Of a stretch of DNA of 64,000 nt, positions 42,946 through 52,510 are shown piece by piece; positions within the stretch are counted from its first letter, which is position 1, and each line of letters opens with the position of its first letter. This DNA is from Paenibacillus kribbensis (lineage in GTDB: Bacteria; Bacillota; Bacilli; Paenibacillales; Paenibacillaceae), in the NCBI RefSeq assembly GCF_002240415.1, contig NZ_CP020028.1, forward strand, positions 4,055,501 through 4,119,500. Reading direction: 5' to 3'. The notes under the pieces were generated by a model. It searched no databases and was not told the origin of the DNA. It was given only the letters and a program-made list of their open reading frames with translations. Both the position numbers and the translations under genes were made by a program.

Positions 42946-45900
42946 TTACATGATATAGCAGTATCCGTATTCGGTAGCCACTTCTATACTGGATGCTACA
43001 TCGTCATAAACCTGAATCTGTATAGCTCCAGAAAGCAATGATTTTTGCCATACGGAAATATGACCTTTCATTATAGATCTTTTCCAAATATCCATGGAGC
43101 CGTGAAGATCATTTTGTCGATACTGTCTGATCACCACTGAACCAGCGACAACGGATTTCTCCCACACATTCATACCACTTTGTAAGCTTTTTTGTGCTGT
43201 CCTTCTCACAGTAAGATAGCCTGTGATATGACTATGCTCCCGAATCCCTAAATCTGCTGGAAGCTCTGTTTGCTCTGAATGTCGAATGGTAACGTGAGAA
43301 AATTGATCATACGCTGCATCACGTCTAATGCCCACTTCAGAATTCAGATCATGGTGTTCCACAATACGAACCGATAGCTCGCTATCCCAATCCTGCTGAT
43401 CGGAAAGACGCACCGAGATTCGAAACCATCGATCAGATTCACGGCTTTTCCGTGCACTGATCCTGCCTTTAAGTTCAGATTTCTCCCAAGTTTTTACGTA
43501 AAGCTCACTTAAGATATTGTCCAAATGACTACGTCTGATTCGCAGGTGAGAAGGCTGATCCGTATAGCTGTCCACTTGAACCTTTATGTTAGAGCCTAAA
43601 TTGCCGGATCTTACTCCTACTGCAATCTCCAGATCAGAAATGAGCTTCACTCGCACTGTAATCCGTGACTGCATATCCATTCTTTGATGGTACGGGATGG
43701 ATATAGAGGCCCACAAATTTCCTGAAAGTACGGTGAGACTTGAAGGCACATCTTTTTTCGGCCAAATCGCTATACATGATCTCAAAGAAGTATAATGCGG
43801 TATAGTGACCGTTGAAGGCAGCCCGGAATGTGCTCTTGTTCTAATAGACAAATTAGACATGAGCTGGCTACTAAACACAATTTGAAGCCTGCCGTAAAAA
43901 TCAGGATTGTGGACATTCATATCCGCAGGCATATTTTGTCTATGAAGTATATGCCCCTCCACCATCAGATCCGCCTCACGAGATCTACGGACTGAGATAG
44001 AGCTTTTCTTTACTGCTCCCTGAAAGACGGTTAAGCTCCCTAATATATTAGGGATACTCAGCTCCATACCAGAAGTGATATCCTGATGCGCTGTCCTTCT
44101 TACACGGATCGACCCAAGCGTTTCCTTACGGTTGACAAGAATCGTTGCCGGAAGTTCGGGAAACGGAGCTGCCCAGCGGGCAACGCTCAGCCTGGAAGCC
44201 ATGTTCTCCCTGTAAAAGACATACATATTGGAAGGTATTATTTTCCTACTCACCCATAGAGCGCTGTCTATTGAATGCTCACGTGCAACAGCAACAACAA
44301 GCTGAGCCTCTAAAGAATGATTATCCTTACGTCTTACGGACACTTTACCGTTTACGTTAGGTACCGTCACTGTAATATCGGCCAGGATCTCCCTTTGGTT
44401 ATGGACAAACAGGCTTCCCTTCCAAACCGTTGCTCCATAGGACTGTTTAATGCGTAACGAGCCTTTAAGCTGCGACTCTTTGCTTACACAAGTGGTAAGG
44501 GCACCCTCTACACTATTTCTGCCTAAACTATAGATACGAGTATCATAGTAGCTAATCACTAATATAGGACGATACGACTTTTGCTCCTTGGTAAAAAAAC
44601 GAATACTTCCATGTTCAAATTCATCCAGAGCTTTAAAGATATATCCAAAATTCGCCCTTTTTCCTTCATACCATGCACGAATGGAATCCGTCACATCAAA
44701 AGAAATGTACCCTGAATCTCCACCTACATCCTGAACGATGTTTATACCGTTATAGGTTGAATCCGGGTTGCTAAAGCCAAACGGAAACGGTTGATTTTGC
44801 CATGTAACTCCGTATTCTGACCATTCCTTGGATGCTTCAATGAGCTGTATCCCCTTCAGGGGAACGTTGCGACCATCGAAATACACCTTGAGCGCGGCAG
44901 ATTTAATCGTCGTATTTTTCTCGGGAATAGAAGCAGTATTCAAATCAAAGCCGACATAAGCCCGGTATCTTTCCTGAGCAGAAGCAGAATATCCGACATA
45001 CATTTGTTCCTCAACCCCATAGTTTAATCTGGGCTGAGATTCACGAACAAAAGCATCTTTATTAGCATAAATGCTCGTCGTGTACGCCGGAGGCTCAATA
45101 ACATCATATCTGCCTTTCATCCATGTATAAGGTGCAACTCCTATGGATGAGGCCATATTCGAAACTTCCCGAACCGTCATTGCAGATGGGAGATCATCAT
45201 AACTTCGGGAAGTTATCCGGTATCTGCCGGTAGACTGGGTACAGGATGAAACAGATAAGAATGAAAGTAGATTCTCCGTTTTCTTAATTTGCAGACTAGA
45301 ATCTAAATCTGTAACATGACTCTTATGAATATGGTAGTGCCCCATGATTCGGGTATGAGTGCCTATCTGAATGCTACTGTGTAGTTTGGATATATGGGGT
45401 ACCGTTAGGAGGGAAGTTAAATCTCCATCCCCAAGTGGCTCTATCCCATATTTCACGACCAGGTGAGTATGCGTTTGTACAGACAATGATGAATGTACTT
45501 GATCAATAGACTTAATTTGCAGGTTGGAGCTGAGATTAACAGACTCAATTCTCCGTACCTGATATTTTCCGTTGCCTCTTGCTTGAAAATTGACTATCAA
45601 GCTGCCGACGATATCATTCGGCTGTTTGACCTTGATTACAGCTTTGAAGTTTTGCTCCTGAACAGCATGAATCTGATATTGAGCGGCTAATATCGTATTG
45701 ACTTCTACCGATATCCAGGAAGGTAATCCCTGCTGCACAACAATCAGGCTGGATCGCAAATCATCCGGTATGTGCCGCTTCACATCGTACCTGACTATGG
45801 CAGTAGCTGTTGAATTAACACTCAGCATAGCAGTGAGATTATCGGACACCGTAACTGCCATCCTGCCTTGAACATCACTGTAATCCACAGGCAGGACATC

Positions 45901-46959
45901 ATAACGAGCCTTTACTTTCGTTTTCCCCGATGCACTAACACCCAGCACAGCTGCAAGGTTATCCGCTGTCTTTACTTCAATAGCACTCTGTATATCATCC
46001 TGATCCACGGGATGGATCGCATAGTGCGATGTTACGGAAACATGAGTATTGATATGCATATTGCTGACTACATCAATAGGCCTTCTAACTACTATATGTG
46101 AAGACATGTCAGCCATGTCGGCAGGAATAATGGTCTGCTTCCCTTGAGCTCCCGAGCTAATTCCCACTTGCAGGGATGCTGTGAGATTCTGCCTTTCTGG
46201 TACGCTCGCGTGAATGCGCATGTCAGAATGACTTATCCCCAAAAGGTAACCAGCCATATAGTTTTCAACGATTTCATCCATAGTTAGCGCAACATTGTAC
46301 AATCGTACAACGGGAATATAGCCACGAAAACCTTGGCTATCCTTTGTACTTTGCTTGCCTATAAAAAGTCCATTTGGCCCTTCGCTATGTTCAGCGAATT
46401 CAGCCTGCACGTTTCCCTGAGGAGCGCCATTTAGAAAAGTAGATAGATTGCCTGTAATTTCGTCATATGCGCCAACAATATGATACCATTGATTTCTGGG
46501 TAATCTCCCCAAGTTGGCATACGCTTTTCTCGTACTGGTTGCAATCTGAAACTCCAATTCCCCAGCAGGATTAAACTTGACCGAGATGCCCTGGGTATCG
46601 TTCCCCTCCGTATTGTCAAGTTGTCCCCCGGAGGACAAAATAACGTTGCCCCCAATATAATATATCCAAACTTCAAAGGTAACGCTGGTGATCGGCTTAG
46701 AGGTATCCGCGCCTGTACACTGGATATATTGACTCGTCCCGTTAAAAAACAGGGCATAGGGCTGGATGGGAGTGTTTTTTCCTACCCAGCCATCATTTTT
46801 CGTAAATTGGAAGCCGTTCAGTATGCCGTGATTTCCTTTACCACTCAAATCATGCCATTGCGAAGTGGGTTTTGAGTTGGAGCCAAACTCCAAACCTTGA
46901 TCTGCAAGGGAAGCGTGAAGGGAAAGGATTAATCCTCTCTTGCTAAACATCAACATCAC
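42946..46959 (-). CDS. Giant fibre-like protein with LamG and DNRLRE domains and many short beta repeats
   Basis: A 1337-residue protein. Residues about 10-235 form a LamG/concanavalin-like domain (TSVTFEVWIYYIGGNVILSS, PRNQWYHIVGAYDEITGNL). Then come at least a dozen irregular repeats of about 40 residues with the theme L-x-S-x-L-x-V (ENLLSFLSVS, DLTSLLTVP). Residues about 623-805 form a DNRLRE-type domain (NKDAFVRESQPRLNYG, AALKVYFDGR, FDVTDSIRAWYEG), and another 500 residues of repeats follow with SVRRSRE, HISVWQKSLL. No signal peptide, anchor or catalytic residues are seen. Last large gene of the structural series; a host- or glycan-binding fibre is the best inference. The start may be the ATG at 46950. 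Confidence 0.75.
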   Translation of the reverse strand: MMLMFSKRGLILSLHASLADQGLEFGSNSKPTSQWHDLSGKGNHGILNGFQFTKNDGWVGKNTPIQPYALFFNGTSQYIQCTGADTSKPITSVTFEVWIYYIGGNVILSSGGQLDNTEGNDTQGISVKFNPAGELEFQIATSTRKAYANLGRLPRNQWYHIVGAYDEITGNLSTFLNGAPQGNVQAEFAEHSEGPNGLFIGKQSTKDSQGFRGYIPVVRLYNVALTMDEIVENYMAGYLLGISHSDMRIHASVPERQNLTASLQVGISSGAQGKQTIIPADMADMSSHIVVRRPIDVVSNMHINTHVSVTSHYAIHPVDQDDIQSAIEVKTADNLAAVLGVSASGKTKVKARYDVLPVDYSDVQGRMAVTVSDNLTAMLSVNSTATAIVRYDVKRHIPDDLRSSLIVVQQGLPSWISVEVNTILAAQYQIHAVQEQNFKAVIKVKQPNDIVGSLIVNFQARGNGKYQVRRIESVNLSSNLQIKSIDQVHSSLSVQTHTHLVVKYGIEPLGDGDLTSLLTVPHISKLHSSIQIGTHTRIMGHYHIHKSHVTDLDSSLQIKKTENLLSFLSVSSCTQSTGRYRITSRSYDDLPSAMTVREVSNMASSIGVAPYTWMKGRYDVIEPPAYTTSIYANKDAFVRESQPRLNYGVEEQMYVGYSASAQERYRAYVGFDLNTASIPEKNTTIKSAALKVYFDGRNVPLKGIQLIEASKEWSEYGVTWQNQPFPFGFSNPDSTYNGINIVQDVGGDSGYISFDVTDSIRAWYEGKRANFGYIFKALDEFEHGSIRFFTKEQKSYRPILVISYYDTRIYSLGRNSVEGALTTCVSKESQLKGSLRIKQSYGATVWKGSLFVHNQREILADITVTVPNVNGKVSVRRKDNHSLEAQLVVAVAREHSIDSALWVSRKIIPSNMYVFYRENMASRLSVARWAAPFPELPATILVNRKETLGSIRVRRTAHQDITSGMELSIPNILGSLTVFQGAVKKSSISVRRSREADLMVEGHILHRQNMPADMNVHNPDFYGRLQIVFSSQLMSNLSIRTRAHSGLPSTVTIPHYTSLRSCIAIWPKKDVPSSLTVLSGNLWASISIPYHQRMDMQSRITVRVKLISDLEIAVGVRSGNLGSNIKVQVDSYTDQPSHLRIRRSHLDNILSELYVKTWEKSELKGRISARKSRESDRWFRISVRLSDQQDWDSELSVRIVEHHDLNSEVGIRRDAAYDQFSHVTIRHSEQTELPADLGIREHSHITGYLTVRRTAQKSLQSGMNVWEKSVVAGSVVIRQYRQNDLHGSMDIWKRSIMKGHISVWQKSLLSGAIQIQVYDDVASSIEVATEYGYCYIM

Positions 46960-46967
46960 GCCCTATT

Positions 46968-46980
46968 CCATTGTATTGGA
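46968..46980 (-). repeat. 13-nt leader repeat, copy 1
   Basis: TCCAATACAATGG on the minus strand sits between the GLUG-protein stop and the start of the 1337-residue fibre gene. An identical 13-mer precedes the gene starting at 50393. Confidence 0.45.
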
Positions 46981-46986
46981 ACATCA

Positions 46987-49791
46987 TTACATGGGGCTTG
47001 CTTTCGCCCTTAGATCAAACGTTCCACCCGTCTTCACTGTAATATCCGACTTGATTCGGACATAGAACTTTTCCGCGCCGCCCCTGGCCAAGATGCCATT
47101 AAAGGCTAATTCCTGAGCAGGTAAAAACGGAGTATCCGACATGCTTAAATCAATTTCCATCCCTTTAGCTACCGTCGCACTGTCCACCCATGCTTTGAGT
47201 TGATTCACCGGGAAATCAGCATTGTTTTGCACCCATACCGGTTTGGGAGAAGAGGTTTGGCTGGCGACTAATGTACCGAACTCCAGGTAGCGCAGCCGCT
47301 CTCCTGCATTATCCGTATAGTATTTGCCAAATTCATTTCTAAATCCTAAAATAGGGGTATCAACAGGTAAAAGTTTACGTAGAACAGGATATCCATTATT
47401 ATACTTCTGCTCTAACAGCCATAGGCTCGTAAAATCCCAACCACTAGAATTATTATATGTTCCAAGGAATTTCAGCTCAGCTGTTGTTATTCCTGCTGCT
47501 CCAAAACTCGTCGCTGCATTTGAGTTTAGTGTCCTATCCCAAAAATTTTGTGTCCAGGAAGCAGGAGATTCATAAGTCGATTTACTCGCCAAAAAACCTG
47601 AAAATCCTTCTGAATAGTATCCTTTACCATAAGCTATACTGCGTCGTACAATAGCTCCTTGTGAATATCTCCCAACATATCCGCCAAAGAGACCTACGCT
47701 GGTACCATTTAACTCTGTATTGGTGAAACAGTCTTCAACTAAACAAGTGGAGGAATCTTCAATATTCCCAAAAAAACCAGCTATATATCCACCCGTATTC
47801 TCACCTTTACCTGATGCATAGCATCTTCTGATAATAGGATTTCCACCAAGGGATGATACAAACCCGCCGCCATAATTTGTTGTTGAAATGTTCACATTGG
47901 AGGAGCAATCCTCAATAATTGCTCCTCCATGTACTTGACCTACTAAACCACCTACAAAAGTCCCTTTTATCATACTTGAAGCAAAGGTGTCTGTATGACA
48001 GTTAGAAAGTTTAGCATTACTAACATAACCGAAAGGAGACACATATTGTTTTCCAGTAAGGTTGGGATCTATAATATCCAGGTTTTCAATTAAACCACCA
48101 CTGATAACTCCAAATAAACCCACATGAGTGTTAGCAGGTCTGTAAATAAACAAATTAGCGATACTGCGATTATTACCATTAATATAAGCCTTTACATACT
48201 GCTCTTTACCAACTAAATCAAAGCCAATGGGCATGAAGCCATTACCTGTCTGATGCTCTGTCATCTTAATATCATCTTCAAAACGAAAATAGTAGCCCTG
48301 TCGAAACCATCTCATCTGATTGAGATCAAATTCAGTGGTTATAATAAACGGGTTAGCTTCTTCTCCAAGTCCTTGGCTATATCTAATAAATTGTCTATGC
48401 TCTGGATAACCCTCATTATAATCTTCACTCATGTACCAATAGATATCAAATGACCAGTTCAAGAAGGAGCTCATATCTTTCATTTCTGACGTAGATAAAC
48501 CCTTACCCAGTGCGCTATACGTACAGGTTGACTTCTCCATATCCCAAAATCCATTTGTGAAGCTGGAGCCGCTGTTAAAGCCTATTAATCCTCCAATACC
48601 AGTTCTTTCTTTAGCTACAGTAATATCCTCGACCAGTCCAGTTGAATACACGTTGGTTATTCCAATATACCCGTTATATCCATTAGTCAAATTCCCGGCA
48701 ATACCCCCTGCATTGTTTCCTGTAGTCCTAATAACACACTTATAATTATAACAATAGTAAATTTCTGTGTTTGTATTTAAGTAACCTGCTTGTCTTAGAT
48801 CACTGCTACCGTATCCAACAATGGCACCTACATTGCCCCCGCCGATAATCTCTCCTCCAACTACATTGCAGTTATAAATTTTGGCATTATACGCAGTTCC
48901 TATCAATGCCGCAACATTAGATTTAGAAGAAGAGATATTGGGATGTATCAGCCTTAAATTACGAATAAGCCCGCCCCAGCCACAGACACCAAATAATCCA
49001 GTTTCAGAGGTAGAAGAGTTAATATAAAGACTCTTTATATAAAAACCACCTCCATCATAAATTCCCGTAAAGCTCTTTATGGGCGTAAAGCCTTCTCCGC
49101 TCTGAAAGCTTCCCATCACAATGTCCCTATCCTGCAAATACCAGGCATTAGGCTTTTTACGGACATCGTTCAAGTCCTGCTCAGTAGATACAATATAAGG
49201 ATCGGCCTGTGTTCCGCCACCACCCGAGAAATGGTCCACATAAATATAGGTCTGACCCTCTACCTTTTCGTAATAAGGTCTTACGCCATCCGTCTCTTCC
49301 TTCGTCTTCACGTAGGTCAGCTCGGCAATACCGTCTTCATCCACATCACTGACGACATATACATCCGAATAATCGTCATAGGGTAAAATAATCGTTCCAC
49401 TCAGCTTGGAGGCTCCGTGCACATAAGCAAATTCACGCCCAAATGGAATCTGTTCACGGGTTTCTGCATCCAATACATGCTGCACCCGGTCTCTGCCCAC
49501 GATGTCAATTCCCGTCGGATCGACGGTATCCAAAATAATCGTGGATGCTATTTTATTTTCATAAAAGGAATCAGCCAATTGCTTATATTCTTGATACAGC
49601 TGCTCTTCATCAGGTGTTAATGTATAATTATCGTCCAGATTTTTTGCCTGCAGCTCTTCAAATTCTTCTTGGATGTTCTCCCAGCCGTTTGGAGTAAGGA
49701 CTTCTACAGGATATGGATATATACTGAATACTGACTTTTTATTGATTTTATCTACTTCAATCGTATAATTACGGATTACTGAACCAGCCAA
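46987..49791 (-). CDS. GLUG-repeat beta-solenoid structural protein with internal duplication
   Basis: A 934-residue protein. A non-repetitive head (about 1-200; VDEDGIAELTYVKTKEETDG) is followed by two related solenoid blocks of GLUG-type turns (NAGGIAGNLTNG, GIGGLIGFNSG, GGLVGQVHGG). The blocks begin with matching segments, QADPYIVSTEQDLNDVRK and EANPFIITTEFDLNQMRW, each followed by a GxGFxPI motif and GLFGV, so one is a duplicate of the other. A beta-sandwich-like tail (IDLSMSDTPFLPAQELAF) ends the protein. GLUG repeats occur in adhesins and some phage fibres. It overlaps the 49776 gene by 16 nt, indicating translational coupling. Confidence 0.75.
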   Translation of the reverse strand: MAGSVIRNYTIEVDKINKKSVFSIYPYPVEVLTPNGWENIQEEFEELQAKNLDDNYTLTPDEEQLYQEYKQLADSFYENKIASTIILDTVDPTGIDIVGRDRVQHVLDAETREQIPFGREFAYVHGASKLSGTIILPYDDYSDVYVVSDVDEDGIAELTYVKTKEETDGVRPYYEKVEGQTYIYVDHFSGGGGTQADPYIVSTEQDLNDVRKKPNAWYLQDRDIVMGSFQSGEGFTPIKSFTGIYDGGGFYIKSLYINSSTSETGLFGVCGWGGLIRNLRLIHPNISSSKSNVAALIGTAYNAKIYNCNVVGGEIIGGGNVGAIVGYGSSDLRQAGYLNTNTEIYYCYNYKCVIRTTGNNAGGIAGNLTNGYNGYIGITNVYSTGLVEDITVAKERTGIGGLIGFNSGSSFTNGFWDMEKSTCTYSALGKGLSTSEMKDMSSFLNWSFDIYWYMSEDYNEGYPEHRQFIRYSQGLGEEANPFIITTEFDLNQMRWFRQGYYFRFEDDIKMTEHQTGNGFMPIGFDLVGKEQYVKAYINGNNRSIANLFIYRPANTHVGLFGVISGGLIENLDIIDPNLTGKQYVSPFGYVSNAKLSNCHTDTFASSMIKGTFVGGLVGQVHGGAIIEDCSSNVNISTTNYGGGFVSSLGGNPIIRRCYASGKGENTGGYIAGFFGNIEDSSTCLVEDCFTNTELNGTSVGLFGGYVGRYSQGAIVRRSIAYGKGYYSEGFSGFLASKSTYESPASWTQNFWDRTLNSNAATSFGAAGITTAELKFLGTYNNSSGWDFTSLWLLEQKYNNGYPVLRKLLPVDTPILGFRNEFGKYYTDNAGERLRYLEFGTLVASQTSSPKPVWVQNNADFPVNQLKAWVDSATVAKGMEIDLSMSDTPFLPAQELAFNGILARGGAEKFYVRIKSDITVKTGGTFDLRAKASPM

Positions 49792-50393
49792 TTCAATTCA
49801 CCTCCGATATCGGGTTTTAATGGAGCACCGAATTCCTGTGTAACCAAGCCGTTTACCTTGACCTGTAATTTGCCATTCAGTTCCGTATTGGACACTAGTC
49901 TCAATGCCATATGAACGGGTGCGTTGAATGGAATCTTACAGATCGCTTTGACATGAAATTCAACCTGGTCAAACACGAGTGCCGCCTTGTATCCAAAATT
50001 AAATTGGGTAATCGTACTGCTCATTACACCATTTTCTCCAGCCGCAGCAGGGCTGTAGTTGGGTAATCCGGATGCCTCCGCATCCTTATATGCAATAATA
50101 TCTCTGTAGGATTGAAACACATTACCTGTCAAGTGATAGTCTTTGTCCGGCGTTGAATATACCAATTCCACCATCCTGCCAGCCAGTTTGAAAATACCGT
50201 CACTTTCAAAGAAGAAGGTCTGACCATGCCCAATCATACCAAAGCGGATCAATTTATCTCTTTGAATGGTGTAAAAGCTGTTTTCTGCCTGCGTGACAAA
50301 ATCATACTCAGAAAGGTGAGTACCGTCCGTGTACTCACCTAGCCAAATAAAATCCTGTGACACAGGAGAATATCCGTTACATTGTGCAAACAT
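49776..50393 (-). CDS. Structural-type protein of the phage-like module
   Basis: A 205-residue protein without a recognised family. The beta-rich sequence (FIWLGEYTDGTHLSEYDFVT, YSTPDKDYHLTGNVF, APVHMALRLVSNTELNGKLQ) and its context suggest a particle component. The start at 50393 has GGAGG 10 nt upstream, and the 13-nt leader repeat lies before that. Its end overlaps the GLUG gene by 16 nt, so both are probably made in step. Confidence 0.65.
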   Translation of the reverse strand: MFAQCNGYSPVSQDFIWLGEYTDGTHLSEYDFVTQAENSFYTIQRDKLIRFGMIGHGQTFFFESDGIFKLAGRMVELVYSTPDKDYHLTGNVFQSYRDIIAYKDAEASGLPNYSPAAAGENGVMSSTITQFNFGYKAALVFDQVEFHVKAICKIPFNAPVHMALRLVSNTELNGKLQVKVNGLVTQEFGAPLKPDIGGELNWLVQ

Positions 50394-50407
50394 AGATATT
50401 CTTCCTC

Positions 50408-50420
50408 CCATTGTATTGGA
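50408..50420 (-). repeat. 13-nt leader repeat, copy 2
   Basis: TCCAATACAATGG on the minus strand directly precedes GGAGGAAG, the ribosome binding site of the 50393 gene. It is identical to 46968-46980. Confidence 0.45.
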
Positions 50421-50429
50421 TATCAGTTG

Positions 50430-50924
50430 TTAGACGTATTGGTAGGCCACGCGTGTCAGAAAGTTGACATTACCTGCCGTGGCCGTAGCCGGAACGCTTG
50501 CTTGTAGTGTCACTTGTGTGTAGTTGCCTTTGGAATTCCCTACAGAGCCATCGTTGATAACGCCCAGAATTTCCTTGTTTCCTGGCGAAAAGGTTCCCTT
50601 GGAATTGACCGTATTCCCGCCAGCCTGAATGACTTTCGTTGCTGTCCCGCCAATGGAAGTAAAGCTGGATTCCCCCATACTATCTACACGTACCTGAATC
50701 CATGTATTCAGGACCAACTCACCACTATCTCCTCCCGAGCTATCCTTGGTTGTAATAGTACAATTGGTCATGGTTGAAAAATCGTTATTTGCATTCCCAC
50801 GGTTGTTCCAAATAAGTACACCCAAAGATGGGGAAGAAGATCCCGCGTCTATCGTCCCGATTTCCCATTTTGACAATGTTGTTACGTTGTCCGTTTTAAG
50901 CCATGATACTGCTGGTGCTGGCAT
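50430..50924 (-). CDS. Structural-type protein of the phage-like module
   Basis: A 164-residue Gly/Ser/Thr/Asn-rich protein starting MPAPAVSWLKTDNVTTLSKW. Phrases such as LVLNTWIQVRVDSMG and GNYTQVTLQASVPATATAGN resemble phage virion decoration or tail-associated beta-sandwich proteins, but no family is certain. GAAGGAGG lies just before the ATG, and copy 2 of the promoter-like element is 66 nt upstream. It is followed 19 nt later by the 50393 gene. Confidence 0.65.
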   Translation of the reverse strand: MPAPAVSWLKTDNVTTLSKWEIGTIDAGSSSPSLGVLIWNNRGNANNDFSTMTNCTITTKDSSGGDSGELVLNTWIQVRVDSMGESSFTSIGGTATKVIQAGGNTVNSKGTFSPGNKEILGVINDGSVGNSKGNYTQVTLQASVPATATAGNVNFLTRVAYQYV

Positions 50925-50990
50925 GTTTTTTCCTCCTTCATTTTAGAAAAGATAAAATAAAACCCTTCGCCACATTCTTCATGGCATACT

Positions 50991-51020
50991 CAATATAAGT
51001 AACTTGCAATGAAAACTAAC
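50991..51020 (-). promoter_or_regulatory. Module-specific promoter-like element, copy 2
   Basis: On the minus strand GTTAG (51020-51016), exactly 18 nt, then ACTTATATTG ending at 50991. It lies 66 nt before the 50924 start, beyond a long hairpin that separates the gene from the one upstream. Confidence 0.55.
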
Positions 51021-51069
51021 ATTATGTGGACATAAAACCTACAAAATTCTTTAGAGATGGATATAAGTA

Positions 51070-51123
51070 CACCCCTTAGATGCTGAGAATGAGCATGCAC
51101 TCGTTCAACGCTTCCAAGGGGTG
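51070..51123. other. Long stem-loop between two structural genes
   Basis: CACCCCTT and AAGGGGTG close a 38-nt internal region that can fold further (GAGCATGCACTC). It lies 60 nt past the stop codon at 51184 on the minus strand but has no T tract, so it may be a processing site or weak terminator rather than a standard one. Confidence 0.5.
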
Positions 51124-51183
51124 CTGCTATAACTGATATAAAGAGCTATTTTTCGAGAAAATAGGATTAAAATTGCTTATTGC

Positions 51184-52404
51184 TTATTCAGCCTTTTGGT
51201 ACTGAATGAACAGAACATCCGGTACATTTTCGACAACCTTCAACGTATCCGGCGTAAAGTTAAAGCCTGTAATCAATCCGCCTTCATCCTTGATATAGGT
51301 AAAGTTAATACCTGGTGTTTGGAGCTGCCCGTTGATGGCCAGACGTACCGTTTTATCTTTGGCTTTTCCCTTTTTTAGCGTGTATTCCGTCTCGCCCCCA
51401 ACGGCTTCAAATACCTCTTCTTCAGCCGCCGCTTCGATCGTGCCCACTTTCACACTCAATGCTTTGAATGCAGCATCCGCCGCCTTCTCCAAATCAAGAA
51501 TACGACCTTCTGCATTGCCAAAAGCCCCTGCTTTGAAATAGCCGCTTGCAGAATCAGCATCCCGATCACTAATTCCAATCATCAAATCCTCAGAAGCCTT
51601 CAAGCGCTTCGCTACATTGCTCAGAGCAGCTTGTAAAGTCACTCCGCTATAGTTGGAATCTGTTGCAACCCCGATCAATTGTGCACCTGTAGCAGAAGCC
51701 AACCGATCCTGGATCGCCTGATCCGCATCTTTGCGATCTTGTACCTCCTGGCTAAGCTGGTCTTGAATTGAAACTCCCAGATTCGAATTACCGTCATTGT
51801 CGAGCGTGCCCGTCGAGCCATACACATCCTTCATCAACTGAATCAGGTTCATATAGGCTTTGGCATCAGTGGCCCCTTCCACGAAACCGCTGCCGCCTCG
51901 AATGATTGCATCCGAAGGAATGACAGACAAATTCGTGCGAATGACAAAACGATAATCAATCTTGTCCGCTTTTGCAGCAAATGTGTACGGCTGCTCTTTG
52001 CCTCCTTCTACACTATAAAATTTCAGAAGGTAGCTGCCTTTACTTTCTTCAAGACGACCGTATACCACGTCAGAGTCGCTGTCTCCGATCGGGCTGTCTG
52101 TACCTGCAGCGCGAAGCTGCACCTTCTCGGTCAGCACGACACCTTCCACTTTGTCTCCGGTCGAGACGGTTCTTGTGCCGATATCGCCCGATACATCCAG
52201 TTGTGTGCTGCCGGCAACCGCCTTTTCATTCACCTGTACAAATACATCAATCTTGGTGTCTTCCAAAATTTCACGGTGATTATGAAACTGGAGGTCAATG
52301 TACTTCTCTGCAATTTTATTCGCTTCATCAAAATGTTGATTCCGCAACAGTTTGTTGTTCAACTGCTCACCACGGAATCTGGCAATACCTCTCGTACCTG
52401 CCAT
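51184..52404 (-). CDS. Tail-fibre-like protein with coiled coil and C-terminal beta-sandwich
   Basis: A 406-residue protein. The head MAGTRGIARFRGEQLNNKLL has the MAGT opening shared with other proteins of this module. A coiled coil of the trimeric fibre type is visible (QDQLSQEVQDRKDADQAIQD), as is an Ala-rich helical region. The C-terminal 80 residues (TVRLAINGQLQTPGINFTYI, FTPDTLKVVENVPDVLFIQY) form the beta-sandwich typical of phage tail proteins. Promoter-like element copy 3 lies 57 nt upstream. Function inferred from architecture. Confidence 0.68.
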   Translation of the reverse strand: MAGTRGIARFRGEQLNNKLLRNQHFDEANKIAEKYIDLQFHNHREILEDTKIDVFVQVNEKAVAGSTQLDVSGDIGTRTVSTGDKVEGVVLTEKVQLRAAGTDSPIGDSDSDVVYGRLEESKGSYLLKFYSVEGGKEQPYTFAAKADKIDYRFVIRTNLSVIPSDAIIRGGSGFVEGATDAKAYMNLIQLMKDVYGSTGTLDNDGNSNLGVSIQDQLSQEVQDRKDADQAIQDRLASATGAQLIGVATDSNYSGVTLQAALSNVAKRLKASEDLMIGISDRDADSASGYFKAGAFGNAEGRILDLEKAADAAFKALSVKVGTIEAAAEEEVFEAVGGETEYTLKKGKAKDKTVRLAINGQLQTPGINFTYIKDEGGLITGFNFTPDTLKVVENVPDVLFIQYQKAE

Positions 52405-52461
52405 AACTCATCTCTCCTTATCGGGATTTTACAAATCCACTTTTATGTTTTGTTACGAATG

Positions 52462-52491
52462 CAATATAAGTTTTCTTTATGCATTTCTATC
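52462..52491 (-). promoter_or_regulatory. Module-specific promoter-like element, copy 3
   Basis: On the minus strand GATAG (52491-52487), exactly 18 nt, then ACTTATATTG ending at 52462. It lies 57 nt before the 52404 start in a 106-nt AT-rich gap. Confidence 0.5.
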
Positions 52492-52510
52492 CGATATTGC
52501 AGTAATATTT

